Assembly (NCBI GenBank): GCA_027020915.1
Contig: JALUVF010000086.1
Span: forward strand, 1 to 44,147
Source of the DNA: a bacterium
GTDB taxonomy: Bacteria > Thermosulfidibacterota > Thermosulfidibacteria > Thermosulfidibacterales > B14-G1
Length of the DNA stretch: 44,147 nt
Direction: 5' to 3'
In this document: one piece after another, positions 1-7,776 of the stretch
Numbering within the stretch: the stretch's first letter is position 1
Layout: each line of letters opens with the position of its first letter
Notes under the pieces: generated by a model
What the model saw: the letters and a program-made list of their open reading frames with translations, nothing else
Database searches by the model: none
Told to the model about the DNA's origin: nothing
Program-made: the position numbers and the translations under genes

Positions 1-2
1 CC

Positions 3-212
3 CTGAGGGAAATCCTGGACAAGAATGGAGAAGGCAACGTCCTCAGAGGAGAAGTCCAGGCCATAGAAACCCGGGACTCCCTCATATGGGGCCACCAAAT
101 CCCCGTGAAGGTCCTGGGAGTGGAGGGACTGGTAGTCATGGCCACCCCCCAAGGGGTCCTGGTATGTCCCCTGGAGAAGAGCCAGGAGGTGAAGAGGCTC
201 CTGGAGGAGTGA
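3..212 (+). CDS. Mannose-1-phosphate guanylyltransferase, C-terminal fragment
   Basis: The window opens inside a plus-strand gene; reading from base 3 gives 69 codons and a TGA at 210-212. The fragment has the C-terminal signature of GDP-mannose pyrophosphorylases: a segment ending TRDSLIW, then a stretch around GVEGLVVMATPQGVLVCP, then a KSQEVKRLLEE tail. In this family the enzyme makes GDP-mannose from mannose-1-phosphate and GTP for cell-surface polysaccharide synthesis. The catalytic N-terminal nucleotidyltransferase domain lies outside the window, so activity cannot be judged. It converges on the minus-strand lipoprotein gene with about 38 nt between the stop codons and no obvious terminator. 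Confidence 0.85.
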   Translation: MREILDKNGEGNVLRGEVQAIETRDSLIWGHQIPVKVLGVEGLVVMATPQGVLVCPLEKSQEVKRLLEE

Positions 213-250
213 GAATCCCCTACAGAACGGGAGAGACCTCCCTCTGGAAA

Positions 251-1735
251 TCAATTCATCTGGCGAATGGCCCCTCCCTCCACCACCAGGAGGAAAGGCA
301 TCCTGGTGGGATCGCCCTGGGGCGTGAAACCGGTCATCCCGGTCACTCCCAGGAAACTCACCTCATCCAGAGGCATGAGCTTCCCTTCCTTCCCTATCCG
401 GGCCAGAAGGGCCCGGGCGGCATCGTAGGCCTGGGCCGCCAGGGGAGTGGGGTCCACACCGAAGGCGAGTTTAAACCTGTAGTAAAACTCCAGCACCGGG
501 AGATAGGGGGAATTGGGTGTGAAGGTGTCGGGAAAGACGGCATACTCCACGTACCCTCCCCCCTCCCTCACCAAACGGGGATCATCCCACAGGGCCGATC
601 CCGCCAGAGAGATGCCCTTCACGTTGTGATAGACCAGCTGGGGCACAAGGAGAACCACCCTCCTCCATGAGTCAGGGACGTACAGGGCCTGGGGCAGAAC
701 CCCTGCCCTTTCCCATTCCTCCAGTTCCGCGGCATAGGAGGAAAAGTCCTTTGTATCCGAAGGATAAGACCTCAAGAGACTCACCTCTCCCCCCACCTGC
801 TGGAACTCCTGGGACAGGAGCCGGGACATAACCCGACCATAGGGAGTATCGGGATAGAACAGGGCCAGCTCTTTCACCTTGAGCTCCCGGCGCAGGAAAC
901 CCGCCATGAAAGAGGCCTCCTGATCCAGGGGAAGGGACGTCCTGAAGAGATGGGGATACTTAGCGGTCAAACCCGGGGCCACGGGGAAGGGGGTGACCAC
1001 CGGGAGCTCCCGGGTCATAGCCCAGTCCAGCACAGGGGAGAGCTGCCTCACCAACAAGGGACCCACCACACCCAGGAAGGCCCCCTCCAGGGAGTCCAGC
1101 TCCTGGGGCGAGGAGACCTCTTCCACCTCCACTCCCGTGCCCTCCAAGGCCAGCTTCACTCCCCTCTCCACCTGGATCTGTTCACCCTTCAATAGGGGAG
1201 ACTCCTCCAGGAAGAGGAGCACCTTGTATTTCTTTCGGGGAGCCACGGCTTCCTTGGGGGTGGGAGGGGGAATCAGTGCCCTCTCCAGGGCCTCGTACTC
1301 CTGGGGAGAAACCAGAGCAGGATTCACCTTCTCCAGATAGGCCCTGGCCTCTTCCTCCCTTCCCTGCCGGTAAAGGATCTTGGCCATGAGGAGACAGGAG
1401 TCGTGGTACAGAGGATCCCGGGACCCTACCTCCTCGACCACCCTGTGGAGAAGTTCCAGGGCCTTCTCACCGTACCCTCTCTTCCAATAGATCCCGGCGG
1501 CCCTGAAGGCAGCCTTGAACCCCAGTCGGGCAGAGGGCACCTCCTCCATCACCTTCCGGTATAAGAGAAGGGCCTCCCTCTCCCTCCCCTGGCCCTCCAG
1601 GGCCCTGGCCCTTTGGAACTCCTCCTCCACCACGCTCTTTCTGGCCACCCTCCCGGGAGGTGGGGGAGGAGGAGCCACGGCGCACGCCGCCAGAAAGAGT
1701 AGAAGACTAACGCAACCTACTATCCGGCACCACAC
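251..1735 (-). CDS. Lipoprotein with TPR-like region and type I periplasmic-binding domain (LpoA-like)
   Basis: The 494-residue product begins with a short hydrophobic signal and a lipobox ending at Cys18 (LAAC), followed by a proline-rich linker, so it should be an exported lipoprotein. Residues of about 35-150 form helical repeats with TPR-like spacing; from about 170 to the end is a type I periplasmic-binding fold of the kind found in branched-chain amino-acid receptors. TPR plus binding domain in one lipoprotein is the architecture of LpoA-type activators of penicillin-binding proteins, which is the likeliest role; a solute receptor is the alternative. No transporter genes are adjacent. 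It overlaps the upstream SPOR-protein gene by 29 nt, which suggests translational coupling and a shared peptidoglycan-related function. Confidence 0.75.
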   Translation of the reverse strand: MWCRIVGCVSLLLFLAACAVAPPPPPPGRVARKSVVEEEFQRARALEGQGREREALLLYRKVMEEVPSARLGFKAAFRAAGIYWKRGYGEKALELLHRVVEEVGSRDPLYHDSCLLMAKILYRQGREEEARAYLEKVNPALVSPQEYEALERALIPPPTPKEAVAPRKKYKVLLFLEESPLLKGEQIQVERGVKLALEGTGVEVEEVSSPQELDSLEGAFLGVVGPLLVRQLSPVLDWAMTRELPVVTPFPVAPGLTAKYPHLFRTSLPLDQEASFMAGFLRRELKVKELALFYPDTPYGRVMSRLLSQEFQQVGGEVSLLRSYPSDTKDFSSYAAELEEWERAGVLPQALYVPDSWRRVVLLVPQLVYHNVKGISLAGSALWDDPRLVREGGGYVEYAVFPDTFTPNSPYLPVLEFYYRFKLAFGVDPTPLAAQAYDAARALLARIGKEGKLMPLDEVSFLGVTGMTGFTPQGDPTRMPFLLVVEGGAIRQMN

Positions 1736-2234
1736 TGGACCTCACCTTGAAGACCCCATCCACCTTCCTGGCCACCCTGACGGCCAGTTCCTTGGAACTG
1801 TAAGGGCCTATCACCACCCTATGCACCCCCCTGGCAGAGGAGTAAAGGACCAACACCCTGTATCCCCTGGCCCTCACTTTATCCCGCCACTTCTCAGCCC
1901 AGACCTTCTCCTTGAAGGCTCCCACCTGGACGTAGTAGCCCCTCTTCAAGACGGCCTTTGAAGCCCCAGAGACCCCGGCCGGGGTCCCCTTCTCCACCCT
2001 CCTTCCGGCCTTCTGGGCGGCCTTGGTCCCCTTCTGAGCCAAGGCCCCGGGCTTCGCCCCGGCCTTCGAAGTCTCCCCTGTGGGGGCAGAGACCACGGAG
2101 ACTTTACCTTTACCCCTGGCCCGTTCATGCCTTTCACCCACATTAACCCCTATAAAGAAAGCCACCACCAGAAGAGCCAGGATCACCAGAACCAGGGCAC
2201 CCAGTTCCCTGGTGTCCAAGGTGTACTCTCTCAT
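1707..2234 (-). CDS. SPOR-domain membrane protein
   Basis: This 175-residue protein has one transmembrane segment at about residues 12-31, a basic Ala/Gly/Lys-rich linker of about 65 residues, and a C-terminal SPOR domain that begins at YYVQVGAF and includes RGYRVLVL and VVIGPYSS. SPOR domains bind glycan strands stripped of stem peptides, mostly at the division septum. The order anchor-linker-SPOR is that of FtsN/DedD-like cell-wall proteins. It sits 9 nt after argS and overlaps the next gene, so argS, this gene and the LpoA-like lipoprotein gene probably form one transcript. Which division or envelope process it serves cannot be told from sequence. Confidence 0.85.
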   Translation of the reverse strand: MREYTLDTRELGALVLVILALLVVAFFIGVNVGERHERARGKGKVSVVSAPTGETSKAGAKPGALAQKGTKAAQKAGRRVEKGTPAGVSGASKAVLKRGYYVQVGAFKEKVWAEKWRDKVRARGYRVLVLYSSARGVHRVVIGPYSSKELAVRVARKVDGVFKVRSSVVPDSRLR

Positions 2235-2243
2235 TCCACCACC

Positions 2244-3878
2244 TCACATAGAGTGGGGCGCGTCCACCCCCAAAAGCCTCAATCCTTCCCTTACCACCAC
2301 CTGCACCCCTTTAGCCAGGGCCAAACGGGCCTCCCTCAAAACCTGATCCTCCACCAAGACCCTGTAGTGGTTGTAGTAGCTATGGAAGGCCGCCGCCAAC
2401 TCCTGAAGATAATAAGTGAGTCTGTGAGGCTCCAGGCTCCTGGCCATGGATTCTATGAGGTGGGGAAACCGTAGGACCTTTTTGATAAGCCCCAACTCCT
2501 CCCCCAGCTCCAGGGGGGTGAGATCCACCTCATGGAAGGTCTGGGGCATGGGGATGCCCCTCTCTGCCGCTGTCCTGAAGATGGATGAGATCCGGGCATG
2601 GGCGTACTGGACGTAGAACACAGGATTCTCCTCCGTCTGGCTCTTGGCCAGGTCCACGTCGAAGTCTAAATGGGCATCGCCCTTCCTGGTGAGGAAGATG
2701 AAACGCACGGCGTCTTTGCCCACCTCCTCCACCAGCTCGGCCAGAGGGACAAACTCCCCCTGACGGGTGGACATCGACACTTTCTCCCCACCCTTGATGA
2801 GACTCACCATCTGGATAAGGAGGACCTGAAGCATCTCCGGATCATAGCCTAAAGCCTCCAGGGCCGCCTTGATCCTGGGTACGTAGCCATGGTGATCGGC
2901 TCCCCACACGTCCACCAGCAGATGGAATCCCCTGTCGGCCTTCAAAGCGTGATATGCAATGTCCGAGGCCAGATAGGTGGGCTCTCCATTGGCTCTCACC
3001 ACCACCCGATCCTTGTCGTCCCCCAGACGACTAGAGGCAAACCAGAGGGCACCGTCTTTCTCGTATATGAACCCCCCTTCCTTGAGCCTATCCAGGGCCT
3101 CGCCCACCAGATCCCTCTCGTACAGGGTCCTCTCCCTGAACCAGGAATGGAAGGTGACCCCAAAGGCTTCCAGGTCTGATTGAATGGCCTTCAGAATCTC
3201 CTCGGCACCCCATCGGGCCAGCCTCTCCACGGCCTCATCCTTGGGCAGATCCATCACCTGGGGCATCTCCTCCAGAGCCCTCCTGGCCAACTGGATCACA
3301 TACTCTCCCCGGTAGCCGTCCTGGGGAAATGCCACCTCCATCCCACCCATCTCCATGCAACGGGCCCAAATGGATTCCCCCAAAACCCGGATCTGGCGAC
3401 CGGCATCATTCACATAATACTCCCGCTCCACCTCATAGCCCGCCTTCTCCAGGATCCGGGCCAGGGAGTCCCCCACGGCTGCACCCCTACCATGGCCTAT
3501 GTGCAGGGGTCCCGTGGGATTGGCGGACACGAACTCCACCTGGACCCTTTTGCCCCGCCCCAGGTCCAGGTCACCGAAAGCCTCGCCTTCCCTCAGCACT
3601 CTGGAGAAGCCCCTGTACCACCACTCCCTCTTCATGAAGAGATTGACAAAACCCGGCCCCGCCACCTCCACCTTCTCTATCATGGGGTGATCCAGGGCCT
3701 GGGCCATCCTCTGGGCAAGCTCCCGGGGATTGGTCCTGAGTTCTCTGGCCATAACCATGGCGGCGTTGGTGGTGTAGTCGCCAAACCTGGGGTCCCTGGG
3801 ATAGTCCACCTGAACCCTGGTTTCCAGTCCCAAACCCCCCAGAGCCTCGTGAATCATCCTCTCTACTTCCCTCTTCAA
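2244..3878 (-). CDS. argS: Arginyl-tRNA synthetase
   Basis: The class I synthetase charges tRNA-Arg with arginine. The 544-residue product has the N-terminal additional domain (about 1-85), the HIGH signature at residues 126-129 preceded by SANPTGPL, the Rossmann catalytic core, and a C-terminal anticodon-binding helical domain ending near the usual family length. The KMSKS loop is the variant KVSMSTRQG, where the middle Lys is Ser; several bacterial ArgRS have relaxed this loop. The gene is divergent from dnaK, across 228 bp that also hold the heat-shock promoter, and heads the argS-SPOR-lipoprotein group. Confidence 0.96.
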   Translation of the reverse strand: MKREVERMIHEALGGLGLETRVQVDYPRDPRFGDYTTNAAMVMARELRTNPRELAQRMAQALDHPMIEKVEVAGPGFVNLFMKREWWYRGFSRVLREGEAFGDLDLGRGKRVQVEFVSANPTGPLHIGHGRGAAVGDSLARILEKAGYEVEREYYVNDAGRQIRVLGESIWARCMEMGGMEVAFPQDGYRGEYVIQLARRALEEMPQVMDLPKDEAVERLARWGAEEILKAIQSDLEAFGVTFHSWFRERTLYERDLVGEALDRLKEGGFIYEKDGALWFASSRLGDDKDRVVVRANGEPTYLASDIAYHALKADRGFHLLVDVWGADHHGYVPRIKAALEALGYDPEMLQVLLIQMVSLIKGGEKVSMSTRQGEFVPLAELVEEVGKDAVRFIFLTRKGDAHLDFDVDLAKSQTEENPVFYVQYAHARISSIFRTAAERGIPMPQTFHEVDLTPLELGEELGLIKKVLRFPHLIESMARSLEPHRLTYYLQELAAAFHSYYNHYRVLVEDQVLREARLALAKGVQVVVREGLRLLGVDAPHSM

Positions 3879-4028
3879 GACACCCTCCCATAAACCCGGA
3901 TAAAGGCTGAGTTAAGGGTCATCTTCCCCCCTCACCAGCCGCCTCCCATGAAGCAAGGCCATCTTTTAACACTCCTGGTCCCAGAAAATCAAAGGCCAGA
4001 GAAAGTTATAACTCCTCGAATCAATGAT

Positions 4029-4049
4029 ATTGACAATAACAGACTCAAG
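4029..4049 (+). promoter_or_regulatory. HAIR-like HspR operator overlapping the dnaK promoter
   Basis: HspR recognises HAIR elements, CTTGAGT-N7-ACTCAAG. Here ATTGACA (4029-4035), 7 nt and a perfect ACTCAAG (4043-4049) keep the exact spacing. The left half matches at its TTGA core and doubles as the -35 box; the right half fills the -35/-10 spacer. Repressor binding here would block polymerase directly. The site matches the hspR gene at the end of the same operon, giving an autoregulatory loop. Confidence 0.65.
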
Positions 4050-4058
4050 TCCTATATT
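4030..4058 (+). promoter_or_regulatory. Promoter of the dnaK operon (TTGACA / TATATT)
   Basis: A perfect -35 hexamer TTGACA (4030-4035) is followed after 17 nt by TATATT (4053-4058), a one-mismatch -10. Transcription would start near 4065, leaving a leader of about 40 nt before the dnaK ATG and its AGGGGAGGA ribosome-binding site. This is a housekeeping-sigma promoter rather than a heat-shock-sigma one, so control is expected to come from a repressor. Confidence 0.8.
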
Positions 4059-4106
4059 CCTCCCAGGGTGTGAAAAAGGAAAAATTCCAAAGGGGAGGAT
4101 AAAGAC

Positions 4107-6047
4107 ATGGGAAAGGTAATAGGCATCGACCTGGGCACCACCAACTCTGTGGTAGCTGTCATGGAAGGGGGTGAACCCCGCATCATACCCAATCAAGAAG
4201 GTGCCAGGACCACTCCGTCGGTGGTGGCCTTCACCAAGGACGGGGAAATCCTGGTGGGGCAGGTGGCCAAGCGCCAGGCAGTCACCAACCCCGAGAATAC
4301 CATCTTTTCCATCAAGAGGTTCATGGGCCGTCGCTACGAAGAGGTCCAGGACGAGATCTCCATGGTCCCATACAAGGTGGTGAAGGGACCTAAAGGCGAC
4401 GTGAGGGTAGAGGTAGGGGGCAAGCTGTACTCTCCCCCCGAGATCTCGGCCATGATTCTCAGGAAGCTGAAGGAGGCTGCCGAGGCCTACCTGGGAGAGA
4501 AGGTGGAGAAGGCGGTCATCACCGTTCCCGCCTACTTCAACGACTCCCAGCGCAAAGCTACCAAGGACGCCGGTCAGATTGCAGGCTTGGAGGTCCTCAG
4601 GCTGGTGAACGAGCCCACAGCTTCCGCTCTGGCCTATGGACTGGACAAGAAGAAGGGGGGCAAGATCGCCGTCTATGACCTGGGAGGTGGCACCTTCGAC
4701 ATCTCCATCCTGGAGGTGGGCGACGGGGTATTCGAGGTGAAGGCCGTCAACGGCGATACTCACCTGGGAGGGGACAACTTCGATCAGCGCATCATCGACT
4801 GGATCGTGGAGGAGTTCAAAAAAGAGCAGGGCATCGATCTCTCCAAAGACCCCATGGCCATGCAGAGGCTCAAGGAAGCCGCCGAAAAGGCCAAGTGTGA
4901 GCTCTCCTCCGTCATGGAGACGGAGATAAATCTACCTTTCATCACCGCCGACGCCAGCGGTCCCAAACACCTACTCATGAAACTCACCCGGGCCAAATTC
5001 GAGGCCCTGGTGGCCGATCTCATCGAACGCACAGTGGAACCCTGCCACCAGGCCCTGAAGGATGCAGGACTCACCGCCGCCGACATCGACGAGGTGATCC
5101 TGGTGGGCGGCTCCACCCGCATCCCCGCCGTCCAGGCCAAGGTGAGGGAGATCTTTGGCAGGGAACCCAGAAAAGACATCAACCCCGATGAGGCTGTGGC
5201 TTTGGGCGCCGCCATCCAGGCGGGAGTCCTCACAGGCGAGGTGAAGGACATCCTGCTGCTGGACGTGACGCCCCTCTCCCTGGGTATAGAGACCCTGGGA
5301 GGCGTTATGACGGTCCTCATCCCCAGGAACACCACCATACCCACCAGGAAGACGGAGATCTTCACCACGGCCACAGACAACCAGACCAGTGTAGAGATCC
5401 ACGTGCTCCAGGGCGAGAGGCCCATGGCCAGAGACAACCGGACCCTGGCCCGGTTCCACCTGGACGGGATACCCCCCGCTCCCAGGGGTGTGCCCAAGAT
5501 CGAGGTCACCTTCGACATAGACGCCGACGGCATCCTCCACGTCTCGGCCAAGGACATGGCCACGGGCAAGGAGCAGAAGATCACCGTCACCGCCAGCAGC
5601 GGCCTCTCCCAGGAGGAGATCGAGCAGATGGTGAAGGAGGCCGAGCGCCACGCCGAGGAGGACCGCAAGCGCAAGGAGGTCATCGAGGCCAGGAACCAGC
5701 TGGACGGCCTGGTCTACACCATGGAGAAGACCATCAACGAAAACAAGGAAAAGATCCCCGTGGCCGACCTCCAGGCCGCCGAGGAAGCCATGTCCAAGGC
5801 CAAAAAAGTCCTGGAAGAGAGCCTTTCCATCCAGGATGCTTCCAGGATAGACACCATCCTGACCGACCTGAGGAACACCACCCAGGAGATCACCAGCATC
5901 TCCCACAGAATCGCCCAGGCCCTCTACCAGCAACAGGCCCAGGCAGGAGGAGGGTCCACCGCGGAGGGCACCACTGGAACCTCCAGCCAGGAAGGGACCG
6001 TGGAGGAGGGCGAAGTGGTGGATGCCGACTTCGAAGAGAAGAAGTGA
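4107..6047 (+). CDS. dnaK: Chaperone DnaK (Hsp70)
   Basis: The 646-residue protein is a full-length DnaK. The ATPase domain starts with GIDLGTTNS at residue 5 and contains the second phosphate motif DLGGGTFD; the hydrophobic interdomain linker ([13 protein letters not shown]) leads to the substrate-binding beta domain and a helical lid, and the protein ends in a Gly/Thr/Glu-rich tail closing with [10 protein letters not shown]. It folds and protects nascent and stressed proteins with DnaJ and the exchange factor GrpE. An AGGGGAGGA ribosome-binding site precedes the ATG. It leads the dnaK-dnaJ-hspR operon; unlike the common order, no grpE lies between dnaK and dnaJ. Confidence 0.98.
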   Translation: MGKVIGIDLGTTNSVVAVMEGGEPRIIPNQEGARTTPSVVAFTKDGEILVGQVAKRQAVTNPENTIFSIKRFMGRRYEEVQDEISMVPYKVVKGPKGDVRVEVGGKLYSPPEISAMILRKLKEAAEAYLGEKVEKAVITVPAYFNDSQRKATKDAGQIAGLEVLRLVNEPTASALAYGLDKKKGGKIAVYDLGGGTFDISILEVGDGVFEVKAVNGDTHLGGDNFDQRIIDWIVEEFKKEQGIDLSKDPMAMQRLKEAAEKAKCELSSVMETEINLPFITADASGPKHLLMKLTRAKFEALVADLIERTVEPCHQALKDAGLTAADIDEVILVGGSTRIPAVQAKVREIFGREPRKDINPDEAVALGAAIQAGVLTGEVKDILLLDVTPLSLGIETLGGVMTVLIPRNTTIPTRKTEIFTTATDNQTSVEIHVLQGERPMARDNRTLARFHLDGIPPAPRGVPKIEVTFDIDADGILHVSAKDMATGKEQKITVTASSGLSQEEIEQMVKEAERHAEEDRKRKEVIEARNQLDGLVYTMEKTINENKEKIPVADLQAAEEAMSKAKKVLEESLSIQDASRIDTILTDLRNTTQEITSISHRIAQALYQQQAQAGGGSTAEGTTGTSSQEGTVEEGEVVDADFEEKK

Positions 6048-6053
6048 AGAATG

Positions 6054-6076
6054 AGGGGGAGGTAACCCCTCCCCCT
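6054..6076 (+). other. Intercistronic hairpin between dnaK and dnaJ
   Basis: A perfect 9-bp inverted repeat (AGGGGGAGG, 6054-6062; CCTCCCCCT, 6068-6076) with a 5-nt loop lies just after the dnaK stop. No T-run follows, so it is not a standard terminator. It may protect the dnaK message from exonucleases or lower dnaJ expression relative to dnaK. Confidence 0.6.
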
Positions 6077-6102
6077 TCCACACTGCAAAGAGGGGTGGGG
6101 AG

Positions 6103-7083
6103 ATGGCCACAAAGAGAGACTACTACGAGATACTGGGGGTAAGCAGGAACGCCTCAGAAGAAGAGATCAAGAAGGCCTACCGCCGGCTGGCCAGGAAGTA
6201 CCACCCCGATGTGAACCCCGGCAACAAAGAGGCCGAGGAGAAGTTCAAGGAGATCACCGAGGCATACCAGGTCCTGTCAGACCCTGAGAAACGCAAGGCC
6301 TACGACCAGATGGGCCACGCCGCCTTCACCGGGGCCCAGGGCGGTCCCGGCGGTGGACCTGGAGGCTTCGATTTCCAGGACATCCACTTCGACTTCAACA
6401 TAGGAGATCTGGGTAGAGGGGGGCGCTTCGACGTTGGGGGCTTTGACCTGGGAGACCTCTTCTCCCAGATCTTCGGTGGCCGCAGGAGACGTACATGGAG
6501 GGAAGAAGCCCCCGGCCCTGAAAAGGGAAGGGACCTGGAGTACCAGATGGAGCTCTCCCTGGAAGACTCCTACAGAGGTGTCACCACAGAGATCACCATC
6601 AACCGGGGGGGGAAACTGGAGACGGTGAAGGTGAAAATCCCTCCAGGGGTGGACAACGGGACCCGGGTGAGGGTGGCCGGCAAGGGAGAACCCGGAATCC
6701 TGGGAGGTCCTCCGGGAGACCTCTACATCATCACCAGGGTGAAGCCCCATCCCTTCTTCGAACGCAAAGGGAACAACCTCTACTGCAGGGTACCCATCAC
6801 CTTCTGGGAAGCCGCTTTAGGAGGTGAAATAGAGGTGCCCACCCTGGAGGGGGCGGTGAAGATGAAAGTGCCTCCCGGCACCCAGTGCGGACAGAAGTTC
6901 CGTCTCAAGGGCAAAGGCATGCCCAGACCCAAAGGGGGCACCAGGGGTGACCTCTATGTGGAGGTGAAAACGGTCACCCCCAGGAACCTCAACGGCAGGG
7001 AGATCCAGCTCCTGAGGGAACTGGCCCGGTCCAGGAAGGGGGAGAATCCCCGGGAGGAGATCCTGAGGAGATACGGCCATTAG
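6103..7083 (+). CDS. cbpA: DnaJ-family co-chaperone without zinc finger (CbpA type)
   Basis: This Hsp40 stimulates the DnaK ATPase and delivers clients to it. The 326-residue protein has an N-terminal J domain with HPD at residues 34-36, a Gly/Phe-rich stretch (about 75-125) and two C-terminal peptide-binding barrels. The four CxxCxGxG repeats of type I DnaJ are absent, so it is the type II or CbpA form even though it occupies the dnaJ position of the operon. The start ATG follows a GGGGTGGGGAG purine-rich site. The gene is 55 nt after dnaK and 20 nt before hspR. Confidence 0.93.
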   Translation: MATKRDYYEILGVSRNASEEEIKKAYRRLARKYHPDVNPGNKEAEEKFKEITEAYQVLSDPEKRKAYDQMGHAAFTGAQGGPGGGPGGFDFQDIHFDFNIGDLGRGGRFDVGGFDLGDLFSQIFGGRRRRTWREEAPGPEKGRDLEYQMELSLEDSYRGVTTEITINRGGKLETVKVKIPPGVDNGTRVRVAGKGEPGILGGPPGDLYIITRVKPHPFFERKGNNLYCRVPITFWEAALGGEIEVPTLEGAVKMKVPPGTQCGQKFRLKGKGMPRPKGGTRGDLYVEVKTVTPRNLNGREIQLLRELARSRKGENPREEILRRYGH

Positions 7084-7090
7084 GGCCGTA
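7072..7090 (+). other. Hairpin over the dnaJ stop, before the hspR ribosome-binding site
   Basis: TACGGCC (7072-7078), 5 nt, and GGCCGTA (7084-7090) form a perfect 7-bp stem whose loop includes the dnaJ TAG stop codon. The hspR Shine-Dalgarno (AGGAGG) begins right after the stem, so ribosomes finishing dnaJ would melt it. This could couple or meter hspR translation. Confidence 0.5.
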
Positions 7091-7103
7091 AAGGAGGAAG
7101 GCC

Positions 7104-7502
7104 ATGGAAAAGGAGAGACCCCTCTATCTCATATCCACCGTAGCCAAGATGCTCGATATACACCCCCAGACCCTCAGGCTCTACGAAAGGGAGGGCCTGA
7201 TTAAGCCCGCCCGCACCGAGGGCAATACCCGCCTCTACTCCCAGGAGGACATCGAGAGACTCCGGACCATCCTCACCCTCACCCGGGAACTGGGGGTGAA
7301 CCTGGCGGGAGTAGAGATCATCCTCAGGCTCAGGGAACAGATAGAAGAACTCCAGCAGGAGGTGGAGAGACTGGCCACCCTCCTGGGCAGATACATGCAG
7401 GTGGAGATCGAACGTCTCCAGGAGGAGGGCCGCCCAGGCCTGGTGAAGGTCTCTCCCGCCCATGTGGTGAGAGTGAAGGTGGTGGAGGAGAAAGGGGAGT
7501 GA
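7104..7502 (+). CDS. hspR: MerR-family heat-shock repressor HspR
   Basis: The 132-residue protein has a MerR-type winged helix-turn-helix at about residues 6-75 ([23 protein letters not shown], then [13 protein letters not shown]) followed by a coiled-coil helix. HspR uses DnaK as co-repressor in known systems and represses dnaK and clpB through HAIR sites. The call rests on fold, operon position directly behind dnaK-dnaJ, and the HAIR-like element at 4029-4049. A strong AAGGAGGAA site lies 5 nt before the ATG. A generic MerR regulator of other function is the alternative but is less likely here. Confidence 0.88.
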   Translation: MEKERPLYLISTVAKMLDIHPQTLRLYEREGLIKPARTEGNTRLYSQEDIERLRTILTLTRELGVNLAGVEIILRLREQIEELQQEVERLATLLGRYMQVEIERLQEEGRPGLVKVSPAHVVRVKVVEEKGE

Positions 7503-7764
7503 TCAGGACCTGGTCCCTCACCCATCCCACGCCCTCCTCATCCTTTGCCTTCCCTCCCATTTCCCTGCCAGCAGGTCACACCGGGGGACAAGATCACCCT
7601 CACAACGCCACCTTTCATGAGAGAAAAGGGGCCACCCAAAGGGGTGCCGATCCACCCAGGAATCCTCCGTATCCCCAAAGGCCCTATGAATAAGCAAAGA
7701 AGGGCTTTACCCACCATGCTGGGAGGGGCGAAATCCGAGACTCCAAACCCTTCGGAAAAGGTGG

Positions 7765-7770
7765 TATAAG
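7765..7770 (+). promoter_or_regulatory. -10 element of a probable leaderless promoter for the DUF885 gene
   Basis: TATAAG (7765-7770) ends only 6 nt before the ATG at 7777, which would place the transcription start at or next to the start codon. The nearest purine-rich stretch (GGTGGT) is too far upstream to act as a ribosome-binding site. No good -35 is visible. The remaining 7503-7764 shows no gene or other signal I can support. Confidence 0.45.
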
Positions 7771-7776
7771 TTCACC

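Noticed and set aside
86-670. A 194-codon plus-strand open frame near the left edge
   Set aside because: It lies over the end of the guanylyltransferase fragment and antisense to the lipoprotein gene, is low in complexity (Gly, Pro, His) and has no family features; GC-rich genes leave many such frames.
3879-4106. A CIRCE element for HrcA upstream of dnaK
   Set aside because: No TTAGCACTC-N9-GAGTGCTAA-like repeat is present; the signals fit HspR instead.
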